Assembly: GCA_039566865.1 (NCBI GenBank)
Contig: CM076944.1
Location: 15,708,501 to 15,772,500, forward strand
Reading direction: 5' to 3'
Length of the DNA: 64,000 bases
Origin: Aurelia coerulea
Taxonomy: Eukaryota > Cnidaria > Scyphozoa > Semaeostomeae > Ulmaridae
Positions within the stretch are counted from its first letter, which is position 1. Each line of letters begins with the position of its first letter. Below the pieces are notes generated by a model that saw nothing but the letters and a program-made list of their open reading frames with translations, did no database searches and was not told the origin of the DNA. The position numbers and the translations under genes are program-made. Below, one piece after another: positions 1 to 13,682 of the stretch.

Positions 1-442
1 GCTTAAAAAGGTCATACGCCATTTTGACAAATATTGATATACCAACTTGAGATTTTACAAAAAGGTTTGTATTTTTAGATAGCTTAGGTGTTTATCGGTA
101 AGAAAAAAAAAGTTTCAAAAAATCGGTGCATTTATTGAAGAGATACAAGAATTTGAATTTCTGGGTTTTCAACGATACAACAAACAAAAGGCCAGAAATT
201 GCAATGTAAACAACAGTTTGCAATTTAGTCAAACTTTAAAAAATCATACTTCTCGATCTATAAGACGGATTTAAGAAATTTTTGTTTCATCGAATAGCTC
301 AATGTCTCTTCGCCATGATGAAACCCTTAAATAGTGTATACTCGTATTTTCATTTTTTGGGATTCATTCCACGATTTCTAAAGAGCTGGATCACAGTGCT
401 GTTGCTGCACTTTTTTGACACGAGATTTATATCACTTTTGAA
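1..442. other. 5' flank, no recognised gene
   Basis: AT-rich sequence upstream of the LINE endonuclease fragment. It may include that element's 5' untranslated region or leader codons, but I see no recognisable motif or repeat in it. Confidence 0.4.
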
Positions 443-1204
443 ATGTCACTGTTTTACACAGTTTCAGCAATTTTCCCTCATGTGTTGTATGCACTTCTGA
501 TAGGTGCAGTAATTGATTCAATCTACCTATTCCCTCTAGACATACTTTTACTCCTCTTGGGAGATATTGAATTGAATCCTGGTTTCCAAACTGAAAACTG
601 CATACGTTTTTTTCATTGGAATTTAAACAGCATATGCGCTAGAAATGGTATAAAAATTCCACTTATTGAGGCCTATAATTCTCTGTACAAATATGATATT
701 ATTGCTATGTCGGAATCCATGCTGGACAGTAAAGTGCGAGATGAAGAGATCTCCATTGAAGGGTTTAGTAGAGAGATATTTCGCAACGATCATCCAAGCA
801 ATTCCAAAACTGGGGCTGTCTGCATGTACTTTCGAGAGGGGCTACCAATTAAACGTAGGAAAGATCTTGAATTATTACAGGAAATAATTGTTGCTGATAT
901 AACTTATAGGGCGAAAGAAGATATTCATGGTTACTGTTTACCGCATCCCTAGCCAAAACAGTGAACAATTTGAAGTGTTCATGAATAAACTGCAGATGAC
1001 ATTAACTCGCCTTAGACAGGAGAAACTAACTGCATTGATTATAACAGGAGATTTTAACTGTAGATCACTCAGTGGTGGGAGGGGGATGATGAATATCCAG
1101 AAGGAACTGCCTCAGACGAGTTTATAGAGACAAATAACTTACACCAATTAATCAATGAGCCCACAAACATACGCGGTGAAAGCATGTCTTGTATTGATCT
1201 CATT
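443..1204 (+). pseudogene. LINE A: 5' end of a CR1/L2-like ORF2, endonuclease (APE) part
   Basis: Translation from the ATG at 443 gives a hydrophobic leader, then a 2A-like motif (GDIELNPG followed by F), then an AP-endonuclease domain: a start of the WNLNSI type, the SES.L catalytic-glutamate region (residues about 91-95), and, after a frameshift near 930, a YR.P segment and the GDFN motif. The element would nick target DNA before reverse transcription. A +1 shift near 927-950 and a stop near 1124 break the frame; the GDFN-containing frame can be followed in a third phase to about 1204 (a CIDL-like APE motif). At 1205 coding stops abruptly and the 248-bp satellite begins, so the C-terminal end of the endonuclease domain and all RT are absent. 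The final residue of the 2A motif is F instead of P, so ribosome skipping is not expected. The start codon is a guess. Confidence 0.75.
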
Positions 1205-1319
1205 TAGCACAGCCATTGGAAAAAGCCAATAGCTAATCTTAAGTTTCAAGAAAGGAAGCTACAACACTAATACAGACCTTTGAAAGAACTTAAAAGTTGG
1301 AAAGAAGTATTAAAGACAG

Positions 1320-1407
1320 GTAAGTGCAACACTCATTAAACTCTAAAATGCAGCTACTAAGATAGTTCTTTCTTCATTTGTTATGCGAAAATTGTGTTTT
1401 TCCAAAG
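1320..1407 (+). other. Intron-like signal set within the satellite monomer (first example)
   Basis: In this monomer CAG/GTAAGTG is a consensus 5' splice site. It is followed by CTACTAAG (branch-point-like), a pyrimidine-rich stretch and TTTTTCCAAAG (3' splice-site-like). The implied intron is 88 nt and the intervening block to the next donor is 160 nt, rich in GAA. The same arrangement recurs in nearly every monomer. Seen: the motifs. Inferred: that they could be used by the spliceosome if the array is transcribed on the plus strand. Confidence 0.4.
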
Positions 1408-3724
1408 AATAGAGACTTATAATTAGTAGATTTCTGTAAAATGCCGTAAAGCTAGCACAGCCATTGGAAAAAGCTAATAGCTAATCTTAAGTTTCAAGAA
1501 AGGAAGCTACAACACTAATACAGACCTTTGAAAGAACTTAAAAGCTGGAAAGAAGTATTAAAGAAAGGTAAGTGCAACACTCATTAAACTCTAAAATGCA
1601 GCTACTAAGATAGTTCTTTCTTCATTTGTTATGCGAAAATTGTGTTTTTCCAAAGAATAGAGACTTATAATTAGTAGATTTCTGTAAAATGCCGTAAAGC
1701 TAGCACAGCCATTGGAAAAAGCTAATAGCTAATCTTAACTTTCAAGAAAGGAAGCTACAACACTAATACAGACCTTTGAAAGAACTGAAAAGCTTAAAAA
1801 GAAGTATTAAAGAAAGGTAAGTGCAACACTCATTAAACTCTAAAATGCAGCTACTAAATAGTTCTTTCTTCATTTGTTATGCGAAAATTGTGTTTTTCCA
1901 AAGAATAGAGACTTATAATTAGTAGATTTCTGTAAAATGCCGTAAAGCTAGCACAGCCATTGGAAAAAGCTAATAGCTAATCTTAAGTTTCAAGAAAGGA
2001 AGCTACAACACTAATACAGACCTTTGAAAGAACTTAAAAGCTGGAAAGAAGTATTAAAGAAAGGTAAGTGCAACACTCATTAAACTCTAAAATGCAGCTA
2101 CTAAGATAGTTCTTTCTTCATTTGTTATGCGAAAATTGTGTTTTTCCAAAGAATAGAGACTTATAATTAGTAGATTTCTGTAAAATGCCGTAAAGCTAGC
2201 ACAGCCATTGGAAAAAGCTAATAGCTAATCTTAAGTTTCAAGAAAGGAAGCTACAACACTAATACAGACCTTTGAAAGAACTTAAAAGCTGGAAAGAAGT
2301 ATTAAAGAAAGGTAAGTGCAACACTCATTAAACTGTAAAATGCAGCTACTAAGATAGTTCTTTCTTCATTTGTTATGCAAAAATTGTGTTTTTCCAAAGA
2401 ATAGAGACTTATAATTAGTAGATTTCTGTAAAATGCCGTAAAGCTAGCACAGCCATTGGAAAAAGCTAATAGCTAATCTTAAGTTTCAAGAAAGGAAGCT
2501 ACAACACTAATACAGACCTTTGAAAGAACTTAATATACCGAGGAAAGAAGTATTAAAGAAAGGTAAGTGCAACACTCATTAAACTCTAAAATGCAGCTAC
2601 TAAGATAGTTCTTTCTTCATTTGTTATGCGAAAATTGTGTTTTTCCAAAGAATAGAGACTTATAATTAGTAGATTTCTGTAAAATGCCGTAAAGCTAGCA
2701 CAGCCATTGGAAAAAGCTAATAGCTAATCTTAAGTTTCAAGAAAGGAAGCTACAACACTAATACAGACCTTTGAAAGAACTTAAAAGCTTAAAAAGAAGT
2801 ATTAAAGAAAGGTAAGTGCAACACTCATTAAACTGTAAAATGCAGCTACTAAGATAGTTCTTTCTTCATTTGTTATGCGAAAATTGTGTTTTTCCAAAGA
2901 ATAGAGACTTATAATTAGTAGATTTCTGTAAAATGCCGTAAAGCTAGCACAGCCATTGGAAAAAGCTAATAGCTAATCTTAAGTTTCAAGAAAGGAAGCT
3001 ACAACACTAATACAGACCTTTGAAAGAACTTAAAAGCTGGAAAGAAGTATTAAAGAAAGGTAAGTGCAACACTCATTAAACTCTAAAATGCAGCTACTAA
3101 GATAGTTCTTTCTTCATTTGTTATGCGAAAATTGTGTTTTTCCAAAGAATAGAGACTTATAATTAGTAGATTTCTGTAAAATGCCGTAAAGCTAGCACAG
3201 CCATTGGAAAAAGCTAATAGCTAATCTTAAGTTTCAAGAAAGGAAGCTACAACACTAATACAGACCTTTGAAAGAACTTAAAAGCTGGAAAGAAGTATTA
3301 AAGAAAGGTAAGTGCAACACTCATTAAACTGTAAAATGCAGCTACTAAGATAGCTCTTTCTTCATTTGTTATGCGAAAAAATGTGTTTTCCAAAGAATAG
3401 AGACTTATAATTAGTAGATTTCTGTAATATGCCGTAAAGCTAGCACAGCCATTGGAAAAAGCTAATAGCTAATCTTAAGTTTCAAGAAAGGAAGCTACAA
3501 CACTAATACAGACCTTTGAAAGAACTTAAAAGCTGGAAAGAAGTATTAAAGAAAGGTAAGTGCAACACTCATTAAACTGTAAAATGCAGCTACTAAGATA
3601 GTTCTTTCTTCATTTGTTATGCGAAAATTGTGTTTTTCCAAAGAATAGAGACTTATAATTAGTAGATTTCTGTAAAATGCCGTAAAGCTAGCACAGCCAT
3701 TGGAAAAAGCTAATAGCTAATCTT

Positions 3725-3960
3725 CTTTCAAAAAGGAAGCTACAACACTAATACAAGCCTCTAAAATGGAATAGTTCCCTCCTCAATTGTTATTCAAAAA
3801 AGTAAGGTTTTAAGTATTAAATTAAACTTCAAAAAAGGAAGCTACAAGAGGTAAGTGCAACACTCATTAAACTCTAAAATGCAGCTAGTTCTTTCTTCAT
3901 TTGTTATGCGAAAATTGTGTTTTTAATTTCTGTTCGTAAAGCTAGCACAGCCATTGGAAA
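3725..3960. repeat. Rearranged, decayed satellite monomer inside block 1
   Basis: Between two well-kept monomers the sequence loses large parts of the unit, duplicates the 'aaggaagctacaa' segment and carries many substitutions, then returns to normal monomers at about 3945. It is the only strongly decayed unit in the interior of block 1 and resembles the diverged right-hand copies of block 3. Confidence 0.75.
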
Positions 3961-6900
3961 AAGCTAATAGCTAATCTTAAGTTTCAAAAGGAAGCTACAA
4001 CACTAATACAGACCTTTGAAAGAACTTAAAAGTTGGAAAGAAGTATTAAAGAAAGGTAAGTGCAACACTCATTAAACTCTAAAATGCAGCTACTAAGATA
4101 GTTCTTTCTTCATTTGTTATGCGAAAATTGTGTTTTTCCAAAGAATAGAGACTTATAATTAGTAGATTTCTGTAAAATGCCGTAAAGCTAGCACAGCCAT
4201 TGGAAAAAGCTAATAGCTAATCTTAAGTTTCAAGAAAGGAAGCTACAACACTAATACAGACCTTTGAAAGAACTTAAAAGTTGGAAAGAAGTATTAAAGA
4301 AAGGTAAGTGCAACACTCATTAAACTCTAAAATGCAGCTACTAAGATAGTTCTTTCTTCATTTGTTATGCGAAAATTGTGTTTTTCCAAAGAATAGAGAC
4401 TTATAATTAGTAGATTTCTGTAAAATGCCGTAAAGCTAGCACAGCCATTGGAAAAAGCTAATAGCTAATCTTAAGTTTCAAGAAAGGAAGCTACAACACT
4501 AATACAGACCTTTGAAAGAACTTAAAAGCTGGAAAGAAGTATTAAAGAAAGGTAAGTGCAACACTCATTAAACTCTAAAATGCAGCTACTAAGATAGTTC
4601 TTTCTTCATTTGTTATGCGAAAATTGTGTTTTTCCAAAGAATAGAGACTTATAATTAGTAGATTTCTGTAAAATGCCGTAAAGCTAGCACAGCCATTGGA
4701 AAAAGCTAATAGCTAATCTTAAGTTTCAAGAAAGGAAGCTACAACACTAATACAGACCTTTGAAAGAACTTAAAAGCTGGAAAGAAGTATTAAAGAAAGG
4801 TAAGTGCAACACTCATTAAACTGTAAAATGCAGCTACTAAAGATAGTTCTTTCTTCATTTGTTATGCGAAAATTGTGTTTTTCCAAAGAATAGAGACTTA
4901 AAAGTAGTAGATTTCTGTAAAATGCCTTTAAGTTAGCACAGCCATTAGAAAAAGCTAATAGCTAATCTTAAGTTTCAAGAAAGGAAGCTGCATCACTAAT
5001 ACAGACCTTTGAAAGAACTTAAAAGCTAAAAAGAAGTATTAAAGAAAGGTAAGTGCAACACTCATTAAACTGTAAAATGCAGCTACTAAGATAGTTCTTT
5101 CTTCATTTGTTATGCGAAAATTTTGTTTTTCCAAAGAATAGAGACTTATAATTAGTAGATTTCTGTAAAATGCCGTAAAGCTAGCACAGCCATTGGAAAA
5201 AGCTAATAGCTAATCTTAAGTTTCAAGAAAGGAAGCTACAACACTAATACAGACCTTTGAAAGAACTTAAAAGTTGGAAAGATGTATTAAAGAAAGGTAC
5301 ATGCAACACTCATTAAACTGTAAAATGCAGCTACTAAGATAGTTCTTTCTTCATTTGTTATGCGAAAATTGTGTTTTTCCAAAGAATAGAGACTTATAAT
5401 TAGTAGATTTCTGTAAAATGCCGTAAAGCTAGCACAGCCATTGGAAAAAGCTAATAGCTAATCTTAAGTTTCAAGAAAGGAAGCTACAACACTAATACAG
5501 ACCTTTGAAAGAACTTAAAAGTTAAAAAGAAGTATTAAAGAAAGGTAAGTGCAACACTCATTAAACTCTAAAATGCAGCTACTAAGATAGTTCTTTCTTC
5601 ATTTGTTATGCGAAAATTGTGTTTTTCCAAAGAATAGAGACTTATAATTAGTAGATTTCTGTAAAATGCCGTAAAGCTAGCACAGCCATTGGAAAAAGCT
5701 AATAGCTAATCTTAAGTTTCAAGAAAGGAAGCTACAACACTAATACAGACCTTTGAAAGAACTTAAAAGTTGGAAAGAAGTATTAAAGAAAGGTAAGTGC
5801 AACACTCATTAAACTGTAAACTGCAGCTACTAAGATAGTTCTTTCTTCATTTGTTATGCGAAATTGTGTTTTTCCAAAGAATAGAGACTTATAATTAGTA
5901 GATTTCTGTAAAATGCCGTAAAGCTAGCACAGCCATTGGAAAAAGCTAATAGCTAATCTTAAGTTTCAAGAAAGGAAGCTACAACACTAATACAGACCTT
6001 TGAAAGAACTTAAAAGCTGGAAAGAAGTATTAAAGAAAGGTAAGTGCAACACTCATTAAACTCTAAAATGCAGCTACTAAGATAGTTCTTTCTTCATTTG
6101 TTATGCGAAAATTGTGTTTTTCCAAAGAATAGAGACTTATAATTAGTAGATTTCTGTAAAATGCCGTAAAGCTAGCACAGCCATTGGAAAAAGCTAATAG
6201 CTAATCTTAACTTTCAAGAAAGGAAGCTACAACACTAATACAGACCTTTGAAAGAACTTAAAAGTTAAAAAGAAGTATTAAAGAAAGGTAAGTGCAACAC
6301 TCATTAAACTCTAAAATGCAGCTACTAAGATAGTTCTTTCTTCATTTGTTATGCGAAAAATGTGTTTTTCCAAAGAATAGAGACTTATAATTAGTAGATT
6401 TCTGTAAAATGCCGTAAAGCTAGCACAGCCATTGGAAAAAGCTAATAGCTAATCTTAAGTTTCAAGAAAGGAAGCTACAACACTAATACAGACCTTTGAA
6501 AGAACTTAAAAGCTGGAAAGAAGTATTAAAGAAAGGTAAGTGCAACACTCATTAAACTCTAAAATGCAGCTACTAAGATAGTTCTTTCTTCATTTGTTAT
6601 GCGAAAATTGTGTTTTTCCAAAGAATAGAGACTTATAATTAGTAGATTTCTGTAAAATGCCGTAAAGCTAGCACAGCCATTGGAAAAAGCTAATAGCTAA
6701 TCTTAAGTTTCAAGAAAGGAAGCTACAACACTAATACAGACCTTTGAAAGAACTTAAAAGCTTAAAAAGAAGTATTAAAGAAAGGTAAGTGCAACACTCA
6801 TTAAACTCTAAAATGCAGCTACTAAGATAGTTCTTTCTTCATTTGTTATGCGAAAATTGTGTTTTTCCAAAGAATAGAGACTTATAATTAGTAGATTTCT

Positions 6901-9900
6901 GTAAAATGCCGTAAAGCTAGCACAGCCATTGGAAAAAGCTAATAGCTAATCTTAAGTTTCAAGAAAGGAAGCTACAACACTAATACAGACCTTTGAAAGA
7001 ACTTAAAAGCTGGAAAGAAGTATTAAAGAAAGGTAAGTGCAACACTCATTAAACTCTAAAATGCAGCTACTAAGATAGTTCTTTCTTCATTTGTTATGCG
7101 AAAATTGTGTTTTTCCAAAGAATAGAGACTTATAATTAGTAGATTTCTGTAAAATGCCGTAAAGCTAGCACAGCCATTGGAAAAAGCTAATAGCTAATAT
7201 TAAGTTTCAAGAAAGGAAGCTACAACACTAATACAGACCTTTGAAAGAACTTAAAAGCTGGAAAGAAGTATTAAAAAAAGGTAAGTGCAACACTCATTAA
7301 ACTGTAAAATGCAGCTACTAAGATAGTTCTTTCTTCATTTGTTATGCGAAAATTGTGTTTTTCCAAAGAATAGAGACTTATAATTAGTAGATTTCTGTAA
7401 AATGCCGTAAAGCTAGCACAGCCATTGGAAAAAGCTAATAGCTAATCTTAAGTTTCAAGAAAGGAAGCTACAACACTAATACAGACCTTTGAAAGAACTT
7501 AAAAGTTAAAAAGAAGTATTAAAGAAAGGTAAGTGCAACACTCATTAAACTCTAAAATGCAGCTACTAAGATAGTTCTTTCTTCATTTGTTATGCGAAAA
7601 TTGTGTTTTTCCAAAGAATAGAGACTTATAATTAGTAGATTTCTGTAAAATGCCGTAAAGCTAGCACAGCCATTGGAAAAAGCTAATAGCTAATCTTAAG
7701 TTTCAAGAAAGGAAGCTACAACACTAATACAGACCTTTGAAAGAACTTAAAAGTTAAAAAGAAGTATTAAAGAAAGGTAAGTGCAACACTCATTAAACTC
7801 TAAAATGCAGCTACTAAGATAGTTCTTTCTTCATTTGTTATGCGAAAATTGTGTTTTTCCAAAGAATAGAGACTTATAATTAGTAGATTTCTGTAAAATG
7901 CCGTAAAGCTAGCACAGCCATTGGAAAAAGCTAATAGCTAATCTTAAGTTTCAAGAAAGGAAGCTACAACACTAATACAGACCTTTGAAAGAACTTAAAA
8001 GCTGGAAAGAAGTATTAAAGAAAGGTAAGTGCAACACTCATTAAACTGTAAAATGCAGCTACTAAAATAGTTCTTTCTTCATTTGTTATGCGAAAATTGT
8101 GTTTTTCCAAAGAATAGAGACTTATAATTAGTAGATTTCTGTAAAATGCCGTAAAGCTAGCACAGCCATTGGAAAAAGCTAATAGCTAATCTTAACTTTC
8201 AAGAAAGGAAGCTACAACACTAATACAGACCTTTGAAAGAACTTAAAAGTTAAAAAGAAGTATTAAAGAAAGGTAAGTGCAACACTCATTAAACTCTAAA
8301 ATGCAGCTACTAAGATAGTTCTTTCTTCATTTGTTATGCGAAAATTGTGTTTTTCCAAAGAATAGAGACTTATAATTAGTAGATTTCTGTAAAATGCCGT
8401 AAAGCTAGCACAGCCATTGGAAAAAGCTAATAGCTAATCTTAAGTTTCAAGAAAGGAAGCTACAACACTAATACAGACCTTTGAAAGAAACTTAAAAGCT
8501 GGAAAGAAGTATTAAAGAAAGGTAAGTGCAAGACTCATTGAACTCTAAAATGCAGCTACTAAGATAGTTCTTTCTTCATTTATTATGCGAAAAATTGTGT
8601 TTTTTCCAAAGAATAGAGACTTTTAATTAGCAGATTTCTTGAAAATGCCGTAAAGCTATCATAGCCATTTGAAAAAGCTAATAGCTAATCTAAAGTTTCA
8701 AGAAAGGAAGCTACAACACTAATACAGACCTTTGAAAGAACTTAAAAGCTGGAAAGAAGTATTAAAGAAAGGTAAGTGCAACACTCATTAAACTGTAAAA
8801 TGCAGCTACTAAGATAGTTCTTTCTTCATTTGTTATGCGAAAATTGTGTTTTTCCAAAGAATAGAGACTTATAATTAGTAGATTTCTGTAAAATGCCGTA
8901 AAGCTAGCACAGCCATTGGAAAAAGCTAATAGCTAATCTTAAGTTTCAAGAAAGGAAGCTACAACACTAATAAAGACCTTTGAAAGAACTTAAAAGCTGG
9001 AAAGAAGTATTAAAGAAAGGTAAGTGCAACACTCATTAAACTCTAAAATGCAGCTACTAAGGTTGTTTTTTCTTCATTTGTTATGCGAAAATTGTGTTTT
9101 TCCAAAGAATAGAGACTTATAATTAGTAGATTTCTGTAAAATGCCGTAAAGCTAGCACAGCCATTGGAAAAAGCTAATAGCTAATCTTAAGTTTCAAGAA
9201 AGGAAGCTACAACACTAATACAGACCTTTTGAAAGAACTTAAAAGTTAAAAAGAAGTATTAAAGACAGGTAAGTGCAACACTCATTAAACTGTAAAATGA
9301 AGCTACTAGGATAGTTCTTTCTTAATTTGTTATGTGAAAATTGTGTTTTTCCAAAGAATAGAGACTTATAATTAGTAGATTTCTGTAAAATGCCGTAAAG
9401 CTAGCACAGCCATTGGAAAAAGCTAATAGCTAATCTTAAGTTTCAAGAAAGGAAGCTACAACACTAATACAGACCTTTGAAAGAACTTAAAAGCTGGAAA
9501 GAAGTATTAAAGAAAGGTAAGTGCAACACTCATTAAACTGTAAAATGCAGCTACTAAGATAGTTCTTTCTTCATTTGTTATGCGAAAATTGTGTTTTTCC
9601 AAAGAATAGAGACTTATAATTAGTAGATTTCTGTAAAATGCCGTAAAGCTAGCACAGCCATTGGAAAAAGCTAATAGCTAATCTTAACTTTCAAGAAAGG
9701 AAGCTACAACACTAATACAGACCTTTGAAAGAACTTAAAAGTTGGAAAGAAGTATTAAAGAAAGGTAAGTGCAACACTCATTAAACTGTAAAATGCCGCT
9801 ACTAAGATAGTTCTTTCTTCATTTATTATGCGAAAAATTGTGTTTTTCCAAAGAATAGAGACTTATAATTAGTAGATTTCTGTAAAATGCCGTAAAGCTA

Positions 9901-11182
9901 GCACAGCCATTGGAAAAAGCTAATAGCTAATCTTAAGTTTCAAGAAAGGAAGCTACAACACTAATACAGACCTTTGAAAGAACTTAAAAGCTGGAAAGAA
10001 GTATTAAAGAAAGGTAAGTGCAACACTCATTAAACTCTAAAATGCAGCTACTAAGATAGTTCTTTCTTCATTTGTTATGCGAAAATTGTGTTTTTCCAAA
10101 GAATAGAGACTTATAATTAGTAGATTTCTGTAAAATGCCGTAAAGCTAGCACAGCCATTGGAAAAAGCTAATAGCTAATCTTAAGTTTCAAGAAAGGAAG
10201 CTACAACACTAATACAGACCTTTGAAAGAACTGAAAAGTTAAAAAGAAGTATTAAAGAAAGGTAAGTGCAACACTCATTAAACTCTAAAATGCAGCTACT
10301 AAGATAGTTCTTTCTTCATTTGTTATGCGAAAATTGTGTTTTTCCAAAGAATAGAGACTTATAATTAGTAGATTTCTGTAAAATGCCGTAAAGCTAGCAC
10401 AGCCATTGGAAAAAGCTAATAGCTAATCTTAAGTTTCAAGAAAGGAAGCTACAACACTAATACAGACCTTTGAAAGAACTTAAAAGCTGGAAAGAAGTAT
10501 TAAAGAAAGGTAAGTGCAACACTCATTAAACTCTAAAATGCAGCTACTAAGATAGTTCTTTCTTCATTTGTTATGCAAAAATTGTGTTTTTCCAAAGAAT
10601 AGAGACTTATAATTAGTAGATTTCTGTAAAATGCCGTAAAGCTAGCACAGCCATTGGAAAAAGCTAATAGCTAATCTTAAGTTTCAAGAAAGGAAGCTAC
10701 AACACTAATACAGACCTTTGAAAGAACTTAAAAGCTGGAAAGAAGTATTAAAGAAAGGTAAGTGCAACACTCATTAAACTGTAAAATGCAGCTACTAAGA
10801 TAGTTCTTTCTTCATTTGTTATGCGAAAATTGTGTTTTTCCAAAGAATAGAGACTTATAATTAGTAGATTTCTGTAAAATGCCGTAAAGCTAGCACAGCC
10901 ATTGGAAAAAGCTAATAGCTAATCTTAAGTTTCAAGAAAGGAAGCTACAACACTAATACAGACCTTTGAAAGAACTTAAAAGTTGGAAAGAAGTATTAAA
11001 GAAAGGTAAGTGCAACACTCATTAAACTCTAAAATGCAGCTACTAAGATAGTTCTTTCTTCATTTGTTATGCGAAAATTGTGTTTTTCCAAAGAATAGAG
11101 ACTTATAATTAGTAGATTTCTGTAAAATGCCGTAAAGCTAGCACAGCCATTGGAAAAAGCTAATAGCTAATCTTAAGTTTCA

Positions 11183-13682
11183 CCCCCCCAAACTGTCATA
11201 CTCGAGACAGGGAATGAACATCTCGCTAAAATTTTTGTCAACACATTCCCCATTTCGAAACAGCCTCACTTTCCTTATCAGTGGTTGCTATGCAAAATCA
11301 ACGCCATGCCATGCCAACACACCCCTATTCTTTTGCAACACACTGCATAAATTAGTGAACAAAAACGCAAGACCAAAAGGCCAAATATGATTGGTAAGAC
11401 GGTAGTAATAAATTAAAACCTGCGCGGACACTCTGAAACAATCAAAATTGAAACCGTCACGTGATGGTATTGTTCTCGTAAGACGGTAGATAAGATGTAT
11501 GTTAGGTACCTTGGCAAAATTGCAGTGAAAACGTATAGGAAAATATTTGGAAGATGGTCGAGGCGATGGTAGGCTCTTTAACACCGTCTTACGAACTTTT
11601 GGTTGCGCCTCGCCATATGCTTTCTTGGTGTACCTCTGCGATTCCTTTCACCTTTCACCTTTGACTGCACTGACTGCTCGAAACATTTCGCGCCAAGGAT
11701 TGAAAACAATTTATTTGACGATTTAGAGGTGGATTTGCTTGGAAATGGCTTGGAAAATAGAAGATCTAATCTTATCTGGTGACGATCTTGGCATTCAAAG
11801 CTTTTCAACATAGCAGCTCATCAAATTAGGGAGAAATGTTCCTATCAGCCGTGCTGTTGTGGAGGGCCTAGCCAAAACGAAGCTGCTGTCTCACTCTTAC
11901 CTCACATTCAACATGATCGATTCGGCTTTCAAACAGGCTGAAGCATTTTCCTAGCCAGGTATTTATTCATTTGAATAATATTGATCATTTTGAATGACCT
12001 TTATCGAGTTTTATCGAGTCGGGCTGGGGGTGTAGCGAGGGAGAGTTCAATCAGTCCCTTTAACAGCAACCGGAGAGATATGACAATTATGGAAAGGGGT
12101 ACTGTATATGAGGGGCTGATTTCTAGGGTAATTGGTATGAGGGTTAGTGTTCACTTACGGTTAGGGGATTTGTTTGAAGGGTTGGTATTGGGCTTCAGAA
12201 TTATTAGGATCACGGCTACAAGGTTAGGTAGCCATAGGAGTAAGTTAGGTGTCATGTATCTCAGGCTGATATTTAAAACATTGTTTGGAAAGATACGGTT
12301 ACAATATGCATTTATGGGAAGTACCAGTAAATGTACAGTTTGAGTTTTCTTTCAGATGATTATGGAAAAAAATTATTTATATTTATATGGGAAGGGACCC
12401 TAGGGGGGGGGGGGACTTCAGTAATAGATCATGCATATATGTGCTTTGTTATCTACAAGACAACTGACTGGACAATTATTGCTTATCCTGTTAACAGAAC
12501 ATTACCAGAATTTCCTTTGCTACCTAACATTAAGCAAAAGCATTACATTGCTAGAAATTCTTGCTAAAACTACACCCTAACTCCAGAAATTCACAGTAAG
12601 TAGACCCATTTCCATAATATTTTGGCCAAAATCTATATCAAAACCAACCCACATTCCTCTGTGGATGGATATGCTCCTTTACCATGCATTCCATCCGTTA
12701 TCAATATTCTATAAAACCAAAAAAGGTGATTCTTGATGGATGTGCGCAAGAAGTTAATCTGGGGGCAGGGGCAGGGTAGTGTACAAATAATAGAATTTCT
12801 TTAGTATTTGTCAGTTATGACTGATTTTTAATGTGCTGTATTGAATAGCAAAATTATTCATAGAATATTCAAAACTGTTCACCAACTTGGTATCATTATT
12901 TTGATAATCTGATTTATGCTGTGATTTTTCATATTGCTGGCTGAAAAACTTTAGGAGGATGCTAAAACTCTTTTTTGGTCTTCTTTTAAGATTTCTTTCA
13001 TTTATAAATCAATGTTGGATCACAAGAATTTAAAATTTTAGTTTCTGTTTTAGTTCTCTACTCTATTTAGTTTAGTTTCTATTTTAGTTAATGATGATAC
13101 TTGCACAGCAATGAGGGCTTGAATGCATGTCTGTTCAGTTTCCTGGTAGCCGGATTACTTTTATTTTGTTCTTGTAATTTCTGTAATTGGTTGTTAACTG
13201 TCCATCCCAAGTTCCATAAAATATCCACACTATTTGCAACAGATTTTCATTTCACATTTATACAGGGTTGCATCCAACAGAAACAGCTTATACAATGCCT
13301 GTTCCCTAGCAATTAATGGTGAAGAAGAATGTGTCATCTGTTGAGAGCACTTACATCAGCAGAATCATACCTTCACTCTGATTTTTATGCATCTCATCCC
13401 CATTTCCTTAATCTTTTGGCAAGTTAAGAAACCTCTTAAGACCATGTTCAGTGGTTCTGTCTCTTATAATGTGGATAAATTGTCCAACATGAGTGAAAAT
13501 TATTCAGATAGCATTAAGATTGAGGCCCTGAAGTGGCTTTTACCGGCAAGGAAACTATATATGATTTAGAGATCACGTTGGAAAATAGGGCGTTTTCCGA
13601 GGATCTGAAGGGCGTGGCCCGAAAAATTTTTCCGGGGGCTGCGCCCCCGGACCCCCAAACTCCTCGCGCTTCGCGCTCGATG
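11183..13682. mobile_element. 2.5-kb unclassified insertion in the satellite
   Basis: The satellite is interrupted exactly here and resumes in register. AGTTTCA stands on both sides (11176-11182 and 13683-13689), a probable 7-bp target duplication. The left end begins with a C run and 'CCCAAACT'; the right end carries a GC-rich hairpin (13632-13650) followed by another 'CCCCCAAACT' and a short palindrome GCGCTTCGCGC. The interior has short copies of 'cgtaagacggt' in both orientations near 11391, 11478 and 11582, and several ORFs up to 120 codons (for example 11981-12343) with no motif I recognise. A non-autonomous DNA transposon is the simplest reading. I could not assign a superfamily: there are no clear terminal inverted repeats, and a Helitron-type CTRR end is absent. 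Confidence 0.65.
13632..13650. other. GC-rich terminal hairpin of the 2.5-kb insertion
   Basis: Perfect inverted repeat CCGGGGGC-TGC-GCCCCCGG close to the right end of the insertion, followed by a second small palindrome at about 13668-13678. Hairpins of this kind mark the ends of several invertebrate non-autonomous elements. Confidence 0.6.

Larger units (their letters stand above)
1205..11182. repeat. 248-bp tandem satellite, block 1 (about 40 monomers)
   Basis: The string AGCACAGCC recurs at 1206, 1454, 1702, 1950 and 2198, giving an exact 248-bp period held across the block. Most monomers differ by a few substitutions, mainly in one variable hexamer zone (agctggaaag, agttaaaaag, agttggaaag or agcttaaaaag). 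Monomers are head to tail without spacers. One decayed monomer sits at about 3725-3960. The block ends at 11182 inside a monomer, at the target site of the 2.5-kb insertion. I see no long ORF in any frame. Confidence 0.97.

Noticed and set aside
1205..11182. CRISPR array
   Set aside because: Units are 248 bp and contiguous with no variable spacers, and the flanks are animal retrotransposons. It is a satellite.
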